5,690 bases of DNA, from assembly GCA_947455365.1 (NCBI GenBank), contig CANGNU010000073.1:1-5690 (forward strand), in the 5' to 3' direction. This DNA is from Rickettsiales bacterium (GTDB taxonomy: Bacteria > Pseudomonadota > Alphaproteobacteria > Rickettsiales > UBA1997). A program made the translations under genes and the position numbers. This document shows positions 1-5,141 of the stretch, piece after piece. Position 1 is the stretch's first letter. Each line of letters starts with the position of its first letter. The notes under the pieces were generated by a model. That model had not been told where the DNA came from. It searched no databases and saw only the letters and a list, made by a program, of their open reading frames with translations.

Positions 1-2172
1 AGAAGCAAGGGTTCCGGCGCCAACATCTTGCGCTGGACTAAATAAAATTCCATTTTGATGGCCTTGTACGGTAAAATATGGCGCGTTAATTTTTGCTTTT
101 TTGATGTTATTTTGAAAGGCTTCGTGTTTTGCTTTTAAGCTTGCCAGACGCGGTTTTGCATCTGTTTCTTCTGTTGCTGAAATTTGTGCTTTTTCTGCCT
201 CATATTCTTTTTGTGATTCCGCAGCTAACTCTTGCAAAGCGCGTAAATAATAACGACCGTAAACGCTAGGAAGTTCAGTAATGCGCCCACCGCCGCGCTG
301 TAAGGCGTGTCCACCACCATTATAGGGAATAATTTTGTAATTTTCTAAATCTTCAACGCCCTGCTCTAAAAGTGTTTTTATAATTGATTTTATTGAGTTG
401 CGCACCGCAAATTCTTGCGAAAGTTGTGCACCAACCCCACCGCGCCTAATGGTGTCGCTTTTGGCGATCATAAAATAAATTTCCTTGGTCTGCTTCACAT
501 GCTCTAAATAAGAGGGGTCACGCAGTGCTTCAGCAATGCATTCTGGCAGTTGCTCTAATTTATCTTTTTCTTCGGCAAGCGGAACAATATTAATGCGCGC
601 TTTTTCGTTTTGCACTTCATTGCCCGAGGCTTTCAGTAGTAAGAACACCGCCTGAATATTTTTCTCGCCTTGAAATTCAGCAATAATAAATTTCTCTGAC
701 ATATCGGGATTTTGCGCAATGGTTTTTAAGCGGCCAAAAATGCGCTTGACCAATTCATTATTTGTCGCCGCTTCTTTGGCGCTTAAGCCTTCTGCTGCTT
801 GATATGGCGCAATTGTTTTATAATCAAGTTGTTGAATTTTTTCAACAATGTCAGCATCTTGAAAAAAGCGGCGCAAATCTTCTGAAGCAAGTTTTTCATG
901 ATCGGTATGATCAATTGCGCCAACCGCTTTCAGCAAGCCAGCAACGGTTTTCATAATATCGCGCGATTCGTGGCGAATATCAATTGTGGCAAAATGCAGG
1001 CCAAAATTTTGCGCTTTGATGGTAATTTCTTGAAGGGCCTTCCTCTCTTCCGTCCCTTGAATTGCCGCGGTTTTGTCTTGAAGAATTTTAACAAACTGCG
1101 CCGCTGCTTGTTGTAAATTTGCACCAGTTTCAGCGTTAGTATTGATGGATTCTAGAAAATCAGTAGCTGCTTTTAAGTCAACTGCTGCAAGGCGCGGATC
1201 GCTGGTTAAATCTTGCAAATAAAGCTGCTTTATTGCTTTGCGAAATTCATTTATTTGATGCTTTAAAGTTGCTTCGGTTGAATTAGGGTTGCCATCGCCA
1301 TCGCCAGTAATCCAAGTGGCAAAATTGAATAATTTTTTGGGTAGTTGTAATTTTGTATATTTTTCTGCATATTCTTTTGCATCTTTCCCTGTAGCAACTT
1401 CTTCTGCAACCACCGCCCCTTCTGGCAATGGTGTCGATAAATTTTTGGGGCGAATAATTGATTCTCTAAGCTTGTCATAAGCTAAAGGCACCGAATTATA
1501 AATTGATTTCAAGTAAAGCAAACCTTCTTCGACTTCTTTTTCTTGAGTTTTTTTTGCAGCAATTAATGGCGCTTGAATAATGGCTTGCAGGCCCAATTCC
1601 AAAGCTTCTGTGTCATTTTCTATACCAGAGAATTTTACCATTTTCTCTGCCAAATCCATCGCCTTAGCAGTATATTCAACCGAGTTTGGATTGGTTGGAT
1701 GTGAAGTTGTAATTGTTGAAATTTGCACTTTATTTAACAGGTCTTGCGCCTTTTCTGGCGTAGTTGAGGGGCCAAAACGATTATCTTCCAAAGCTTGCAA
1801 AACATAATCCGCAGAATCGGCAATTGTGGTAGAAAAATTTTGCTCAAAATATTGTTGATTGGCAATTACTCTAATTCTTCGCAAAACATCGCTAATCTTG
1901 GCAAAGTGCGTCATTGTTGGGGCAATTGCCTCATTGGATTTTAAATCTGCAAAGGTAATTTCTGCATCATCGTTTGTAGATTGCAGAATTTTTCTTTTTA
2001 TAAATGCGGTAAAATCTTCAAATGATTTTTCTCCCTCATCTTGAAAAGAAAAAATTTTTTCTAGATTTTCAGCGTTTTTTTGCTCTAGTTCGTTACCTTT
2101 TTTTAATTCTCTCAAGTAAAAATTAATAAAAATTTTATTTATTTCTTCAATTTGCTGCGATATAGTTGGCAT
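1..2172 (-). CDS. ppc: Diverged phosphoenolpyruvate carboxylase-like protein, 3' part missing (runs off left edge)
   Basis: The minus-strand frame is open from ATG at 2172-2170 to base 1: 724 codons, no stop. PEP carboxylase makes oxaloacetate from PEP and bicarbonate in the cytoplasm (anaplerosis). Family landmarks occur in the right order and spacing: TTSHPTNP (residues 155-162, family TAHPT, catalytic His = H158), WITGDGDGNP (287-296, family GGDRDGNP), FGL...IDIRHES (390-403, family LDIRQES, R400), VPLAEE (530-535, metal-ligand Glu = E534), SDTIRRGG (572-579, family SDSxKDxG; metal-ligand Asp = D573), RGGGR (626-630) and TVQG (701-704). E. coli Ppc has about 883 residues, so some 200-250 C-terminal residues lie outside. 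Oddities: family HGRGG reads YNGGG here (617-621), the SDSxKD lysine is R576, the Arg of GGDRDG is Gly, and a charged stretch of about 70 residues (630-700) follows RGGG. Family membership is secure; PEPC activity is uncertain. No Shine-Dalgarno is visible. Confidence 0.85.
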   Translation of the reverse strand, partial: MPTISQQIEEINKIFINFYLRELKKGNELEQKNAENLEKIFSFQDEGEKSFEDFTAFIKRKILQSTNDDAEITFADLKSNEAIAPTMTHFAKISDVLRRIRVIANQQYFEQNFSTTIADSADYVLQALEDNRFGPSTTPEKAQDLLNKVQISTITTSHPTNPNSVEYTAKAMDLAEKMVKFSGIENDTEALELGLQAIIQAPLIAAKKTQEKEVEEGLLYLKSIYNSVPLAYDKLRESIIRPKNLSTPLPEGAVVAEEVATGKDAKEYAEKYTKLQLPKKLFNFATWITGDGDGNPNSTEATLKHQINEFRKAIKQLYLQDLTSDPRLAAVDLKAATDFLESINTNAETGANLQQAAAQFVKILQDKTAAIQGTEERKALQEITIKAQNFGLHFATIDIRHESRDIMKTVAGLLKAVGAIDHTDHEKLASEDLRRFFQDADIVEKIQQLDYKTIAPYQAAEGLSAKEAATNNELVKRIFGRLKTIAQNPDMSEKFIIAEFQGEKNIQAVFLLLKASGNEVQNEKARINIVPLAEEKDKLEQLPECIAEALRDPSYLEHVKQTKEIYFMIAKSDTIRRGGVGAQLSQEFAVRNSIKSIIKTLLEQGVEDLENYKIIPYNGGGHALQRGGGRITELPSVYGRYYLRALQELAAESQKEYEAEKAQISATEETDAKPRLASLKAKHEAFQNNIKKAKINAPYFTVQGHQNGILFSPAQDVGAGTLAS

Positions 2173-2187
2173 GTTAAAATTTTTTAT

Positions 2188-2193
2188 TTTATA
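2188..2193 (-). promoter_or_regulatory. Possible -10 element for the PEPC-like gene
   Basis: Read on the minus strand this is TATAAA within CTATATAAAATAAA, about 15 nt upstream of the ATG. It would imply a leader of only about 10 nt. No convincing -35 box lies at the right distance and the region is so AT-rich that chance matches are expected. This is a weak inference. Confidence 0.25.
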
Positions 2194-2226
2194 TAGTAAA
2201 AGGGGCGTAAAAAAGCGCTCGAGGCT

Positions 2227-2232
2227 TATAAT
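2227..2232 (+). promoter_or_regulatory. Possible -10 element for the GNAT-YihY unit
   Basis: A perfect TATAAT lies 15 nt upstream of the ATG at 2248 in the 75-bp divergent intergenic region. Transcription starting about 7 nt downstream would leave a leader under 10 nt, which fits the lack of any Shine-Dalgarno sequence before this start. The hexamer 17 bp upstream (GGCGTA, 2204-2209) is a poor -35 box, so the call rests on the -10 alone. Confidence 0.35.
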
Positions 2233-2247
2233 AACTGTATCGATAAA

Positions 2248-2682
2248 ATGCAAATAAAAGAAATTCAAACTCACGAAGAAATTACCGAAACCTTTGCGGT
2301 TTTGCGACAAATTTACGATGATTTAACCAATGAAAACTACGCCGAAAATGTCGCGCAGATGATGAAAAAAGGCTATAAAATGGCGGCGGTTTTTGAAGAT
2401 CCGCACATTGAAAATGGCCGCTGCATTGGCGTTGTTGGCATTCGTAAAGTTGAAAAATTGCATTATGGCAAAGCAATTGAAATTGAAGATTTCATGATTG
2501 ACCGCCAAAAACGCGGCATTGGTGTGGGCAAAATGTTGTTACGCTTTGTCGATTGGCAAGCCATGGCTTTGGGCTGTAAAAATATTATTGGAACCCTAGA
2601 AACTAAACGAATTGAATCACAAAAAATTTTCTCGCGTGAAAAATTTATTTTGGACGGATTCTTATTTCGCAAAATTGTATAA
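2248..2682 (+). CDS. GNAT family N-acetyltransferase
   Basis: This 144-residue protein has the size and fold signature of a stand-alone GCN5-related N-acetyltransferase, which moves an acetyl group from acetyl-CoA to an amine. The acetyl-CoA pyrophosphate-binding motif A is clear: beta-4 strand IEIEDFMID (77-85) leads into RQKRGIGVGKML (86-97), where R89-G-I-G-V-G94 matches R/Q-x-x-G-x-G/A, followed by helix LLRFVDWQAMALGC. The C-terminal part, SQKIFSREKFILDG (124-137), resembles the usual A..FY...GF motif B, but the aromatic pair is not standard. The N-terminal half (ETFAVLRQIYDDL) fits the acceptor-side helices. The ATG has TATAAT 15 nt upstream and no Shine-Dalgarno. The stop is 2 nt before the YihY gene, so the two are probably co-transcribed. 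The acceptor substrate (small molecule or protein) cannot be told from sequence. Confidence 0.9.
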   Translation: MQIKEIQTHEEITETFAVLRQIYDDLTNENYAENVAQMMKKGYKMAAVFEDPHIENGRCIGVVGIRKVEKLHYGKAIEIEDFMIDRQKRGIGVGKMLLRFVDWQAMALGCKNIIGTLETKRIESQKIFSREKFILDGFLFRKIV

Positions 2683-2684
2683 AA

Positions 2685-3578
2685 ATGTTTTTCAAAAAAC
2701 GCTCTCGATCTATCTATTATTTTCGTAAATATTGCATAATTCCACTCAGAATTTTTCGCATGGCAATCATTGATACCATTCGTCAAGATGGTGTTGAACA
2801 TGCTGGATATTTGGCGTTTCTCAGCATTTTTTCGCTCTTCCCTTTTTTAATTTTTCTAATTGCAATTGTTGGTTATGTTGGCGGCGAAGAAATGGGAATG
2901 CAAGTAATTTACACCGCAATAAATTCTTTACCTTCAGATGCTGCCAAGTCTTTGCTGCCAAGGGTTCAAGAAATTGTTTCTGGTCCGCCACAAAGTTTTC
3001 TAACTATTGCAATTATTGGTGTAATTTGGACGGCATCTTCATCGGTTGAAGGCTGTCGCACCATTCTTAATCGTGCATATCGCGTGCATTTGCCCCCCCC
3101 ATATTTATTGCGCCGATTAATTAGCATTGCAGAATTTTTTGTTCTTACTTTTAGCATTGCGGTTGGAATCATGGTTTTTGTAATTGCGCCATCAATTTTA
3201 ACTATCAAAGAAATTGAATCTTCGCTGCAATTCATTACGCAATACGATTCTGAAGAAGCGCGCCACACTATAGTTTTTTGCTTTTTGGTGGCAATGACCT
3301 CGCTGCTTTATTATGTAATTCCTAATGTGAAGCAAAAAATTACTCGCACCTTTCCGGGGGCAGTTTTGACGGTGCTTTTATGGTTTGCAACGCAAAAATT
3401 ATTTGCACTTTATCTTGATAATTTTGATCAATTCAGCCTTGTCTATGGCGGTTTGGCGGGCATTATGATTTATCTAATGTTCTTCTATCTGGTCAATTTA
3501 ATTTTTATTTTTGGCGCGCAATTTAATTATCATTTGCACAGGGTTTACACAATCTTTTTGCGTGGAAGGATTTTTTAG
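2685..3578 (+). CDS. YihY/BrkB family inner-membrane protein
   Basis: This 297-residue polytopic membrane protein belongs to the YihY/virulence factor BrkB (UPF0761) family, whose biochemical role is not settled. The old ribonuclease BN label for this family is considered wrong. Family hallmarks are the N-terminal GYLAFLSIFSLFPFLI (41-56), IWTASSSVEG (114-123) before a basic NRAYRV segment, and the C-terminal VYGGLAGIMIYLMFFYL (253-269) with GAQFNYHL (277-284). I see six hydrophobic segments, at about 41-66, 104-120, 146-169, 194-212, 224-243 and 256-281. The N-terminus is strongly basic (FFKKRSRSIYYFRK), consistent with a cytoplasmic N-terminus. Length is typical of the family. It starts 2 nt after the GNAT stop without its own Shine-Dalgarno, suggesting translation coupled to the upstream gene. 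A run of eight C bases (3093-3100) encodes part of L-P-P-P at 136-139. The stop is TAG at 3576. Confidence 0.93.
   Translation: MFFKKRSRSIYYFRKYCIIPLRIFRMAIIDTIRQDGVEHAGYLAFLSIFSLFPFLIFLIAIVGYVGGEEMGMQVIYTAINSLPSDAAKSLLPRVQEIVSGPPQSFLTIAIIGVIWTASSSVEGCRTILNRAYRVHLPPPYLLRRLISIAEFFVLTFSIAVGIMVFVIAPSILTIKEIESSLQFITQYDSEEARHTIVFCFLVAMTSLLYYVIPNVKQKITRTFPGAVLTVLLWFATQKLFALYLDNFDQFSLVYGGLAGIMIYLMFFYLVNLIFIFGAQFNYHLHRVYTIFLRGRIF
3093..3100 (+). repeat. C8 homopolymer tract inside the YihY gene
   Basis: Eight consecutive C bases in AT-rich coding sequence encode part of Leu-Pro-Pro-Pro (residues 136-139), in the cytosolic or periplasmic loop between the second and third hydrophobic segments. As given, the tract keeps the frame open. 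Losing one C brings TAA at 3118-3120 into frame; gaining one C brings TAG at 3122-3124 into frame. Either change would truncate the protein near residue 145, before four of the six membrane helices. Confidence 0.9.
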
Positions 3579-3737
3579 ATTACAAAAACGAACAGTTCGC
3601 GTAATAGGCGTCATTCCTGCACCAGATGTCATTCCCGCAAAAGCGGGAATCTTTCATTGTGCGGCATAACCTAGATTCCCGCTTTTGCGGGAATGACATC
3701 TGGTGCGTGAACAGTCCGAACTTAAAATATTTTTGCT
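3579..3737. other. Intergenic region between the YihY gene and folC
   Basis: These 159 bp hold mainly the perfect 34-bp inverted repeat described separately. Outside it are an 11-bp palindrome, CGAACAGTTCG (3589-3599), whose last ten bases recur in near-identical form as GAACAGTCCG (3709-3718) on the far side of the inverted repeat, and an AT-rich stretch (3721-3737) directly before the folC GTG. I see no gene here. The open frames crossing it are translations of the repeat. Confidence 0.7.
3619..3706. repeat. Palindromic element: perfect 34-bp inverted repeat with 20-bp spacer
   Basis: Bases 3619-3652 (GCACCAGATGTCATTCCCGC... ending GGGAATCT) are an exact reverse complement of 3673-3706, separated by 20 bp. 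Each arm also contains its own short palindrome, ATTCCCGC-AAAA-GCGGGAAT (3631-3650) or ATTCCCGC-TTTT-GCGGGAAT (3676-3695), so the DNA or RNA can fold as one long hairpin or as two small ones. The ATTCCC(N8)GGGAAT core has the shape of the neisserial dRS3 repeat and of similar small dispersed palindromes in other Proteobacteria. No T-run follows either hairpin, so it does not look like a classic intrinsic terminator, though a long hairpin could still affect readthrough or RNA stability. The arms show no mismatch, suggesting recent insertion or gene conversion. Confidence 0.95.
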
Positions 3738-5075
3738 GTGAAATTTCCTTTTTGGCCAAATCCATCTGATTATCACAACATAGAGCTGGGCTTGTCGCGG
3801 GTTTATGCTTTGCTGGCACGATTAGACAATCCTCATGAAAAATTTCCTCCCATAATTCATCTTGCAGGCACGAATGGCAAGGGTTCAACGCAGGCTTTTT
3901 TGCGGGAAATTTTTACTGAAGCTGGATATAAAGTGCATGCTTACACCTCGCCCCACTTGGTTTCATTTAATGAAAGAATTATTTTAGCAGGTGCAGAAAT
4001 TTCTGATGAATTTTTGAATGAATGCCTGCAAGCCTGTAAAGACGCGGCTTTGCAGCCCCCGCAAATTGCCGTAACTTTTTTTGAAGGAATTACCGTTGCG
4101 GCGTTTTTGGCTTTTTCGCGCGTTAAAGCTAATGTGCTTTTGCTTGAAACTGGAATGGGTGGAAGGCTTGATGCCACCAATGTCATCGCGCAAAATTTAC
4201 TTAGCATTATTACGCCAATTTCTTTTGACCACACCAATTTTTTGGGCAATTCTTTAGCAAAAATTGCTTTTGAAAAAGCGGGAATTATTAAAAAAAATTG
4301 CCCAGTAATTATTGGCAGACAAAATGATGAAGCATTGAAAACCCTTGAGCAACAAGCTTTAGCAATGAATTCTATGGTAAAAGTTTTTGGCAAAGATTTT
4401 TTTGCAGAGAAAAATTCTGCTGATAATTTTTGGGTTTATAAACAGAAAATTTCTATCAAGTTTCCTTGTCCTTCATTAAATGGACAACACCAAATTGACA
4501 ATGCAGCTGTAGCAGTTGCAGCGGTTTTGTCTTTGCAAGTTCAAGAAAAATTTTCTATTTCAATTGCGCAAATTTCTACCGCGCTAACCAAAACATTTTG
4601 GCCAGCGCGATTGCAAAAAATTACTAGTGGAAAATTTGTAGAAATGTTGCAAAAAAATTGCGAATTAATTCTTGATGGCAGTCATAATTTGCAAGGTGCA
4701 GAAACTATTTTGCAATTTTTAAAATCTTCGACAAAAAAGAAATTTGTAATTTTTTCAATGTTGCAAGACAAAGATTGTGCGGCATTTTTATCAACAATTA
4801 AAGATGAAATTGATGAATTAATCTGCCTTACAATTCCAGACGAGAGTAAGTCTCGCGATAAAAATGAAATTTTAGCAATTGCGCAAAATTTAAAAATAAA
4901 TTCTTGTGCGGCAAATAATTTTGCAGATGCTTTTACAAAAATTTCTGAGCAAAAAAATGAAGATGAGGGCTTGATTTTAATTTGTGGGTCGCTTTATTTA
5001 GCGGGAGAATTTTTAGCGCAAAATTCTAATGTCAATCTAGATTCCAATGTCATTTTCGAGCAAGCGGAAATCTAA
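3738..5075 (+). CDS. folC: Bifunctional dihydrofolate synthase / folylpolyglutamate synthase FolC
   Basis: FolC joins glutamate to dihydropteroate and adds further glutamates to folates, using ATP, in the cytoplasm; it belongs to the Mur ligase superfamily. Signatures over 445 residues: P-loop HLAGTNGKGST (41-51), TSPHL (70-74), ETGMGGRLDATN (137-148), metal/folate-site DHTNFLG (164-170), KAGIIK (180-185), where the lysine is the usually carbamylated position, linker GQHQIDNAAVA (249-259), and C-terminal domain WPARLQ (288-293), ILDGSHN (311-317) and CGSLYLAGEFL (416-426). The start is GTG at 3738: an in-frame TAA at 3723-3725 excludes an upstream extension and no other ATG/GTG/TTG lies between. 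No Shine-Dalgarno is present. FolC proteins normally end soon after the GSLYLAGE segment; the last 15 or so residues here (431-445) appear to be encoded by repeat sequence, including the stop codon. The catalytic motifs are all intact, so function is likely. Confidence 0.97.
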   Translation: MKFPFWPNPSDYHNIELGLSRVYALLARLDNPHEKFPPIIHLAGTNGKGSTQAFLREIFTEAGYKVHAYTSPHLVSFNERIILAGAEISDEFLNECLQACKDAALQPPQIAVTFFEGITVAAFLAFSRVKANVLLLETGMGGRLDATNVIAQNLLSIITPISFDHTNFLGNSLAKIAFEKAGIIKKNCPVIIGRQNDEALKTLEQQALAMNSMVKVFGKDFFAEKNSADNFWVYKQKISIKFPCPSLNGQHQIDNAAVAVAAVLSLQVQEKFSISIAQISTALTKTFWPARLQKITSGKFVEMLQKNCELILDGSHNLQGAETILQFLKSSTKKKFVIFSMLQDKDCAAFLSTIKDEIDELICLTIPDESKSRDKNEILAIAQNLKINSCAANNFADAFTKISEQKNEDEGLILICGSLYLAGEFLAQNSNVNLDSNVIFEQAEI

Positions 5076-5118
5076 AATCTTGCAAGCGCCTCAGATTCCC
5101 GCTTGCGCGAGAATAACA
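5048..5118. repeat. Decayed palindromic element overlapping the folC stop codon
   Basis: Bases 5048-5073 and 5093-5118 form an inverted repeat of 26 bp with 4 mismatches, around a 19-bp spacer. The arms (GTCATTTTCGAGCAAGCGGAAATCT and AGATTCCCGCTTGCGCGAGAATAAC, by their 5' and 3' ends) share the GTCATTCCCGC...GCGGGAATCT plan and spacer size of the perfect repeat at 3619-3706. The left arm lies inside folC and its last base starts the folC TAA stop; the right arm lies between folC and the nuclease gene. No T-run follows. This appears to be an older member of the same repeat family. Confidence 0.85.
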
Positions 5119-5120
5119 CG

Positions 5121-5140
5121 ATAAAACCAAAATAAAACCA
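5121..5140 (+). repeat. Short direct repeat ATAAAACCA upstream of the nuclease gene
   Basis: The 9-mer ATAAAACCA occurs at 5121-5129 and 5132-5140, an 11-bp period, immediately before the ATG at 5142. The spacing is about one helical turn. It occupies the position where a ribosome-binding site would lie, but contains no Shine-Dalgarno-like purine run. It may be chance in AT-rich sequence. Confidence 0.6.
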
Positions 5141-5141
5141 T

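Noticed and set aside
762..2044. Several plus-strand open frames of 60-75 codons (762-956, 898-1116, 1289-1480, 1580-1807, 1859-2044) and one minus-strand frame (1263-1478)
   Set aside because: All lie inside the 724-codon minus-strand PEPC-like frame, have no domain signature, and overlap one another. They are shadows of that gene.
2282..2801. Minus-strand frames opposite the GNAT gene (2282-2476, 2323-2508, 2463-2801)
   Set aside because: The plus strand carries a clear acetyl-CoA-binding motif. The antisense products are low-complexity and match nothing I know.
2966..3268. Minus-strand 100-codon frame opposite the YihY gene
   Set aside because: Lies wholly inside a well-supported membrane protein gene and has no recognisable motif.
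3619..3706. Intrinsic terminator for the GNAT-YihY unit
   Set aside because: The hairpin is very strong, but no T-run follows either arm and the structure is symmetric and repeated elsewhere. A dispersed repeat explains it better.
3580..3888. Minus-strand 102-codon frame across the YihY-folC gap
   Set aside because: Its C-terminal half (FPQKRESR..., SRFCGND) is the typical translation of the ATTCCCGC palindrome and its start lies inside folC.
3941..4393. Minus-strand 150-codon frame opposite folC, with a nested 69-codon frame
   Set aside because: Antisense to the best-conserved FolC motifs, with no domain signature of its own.
3619..5118. CRISPR array
   Set aside because: Only two inverted-repeat copies 1.4 kb apart with a gene between them; there is no regular short spacing and no cas gene.
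3619..5118. Composite transposon carrying folC between the two inverted repeats
   Set aside because: No transposase is present, the repeats are short and unequally decayed, and one overlaps the folC stop. Independent insertions of a small dispersed repeat are simpler.
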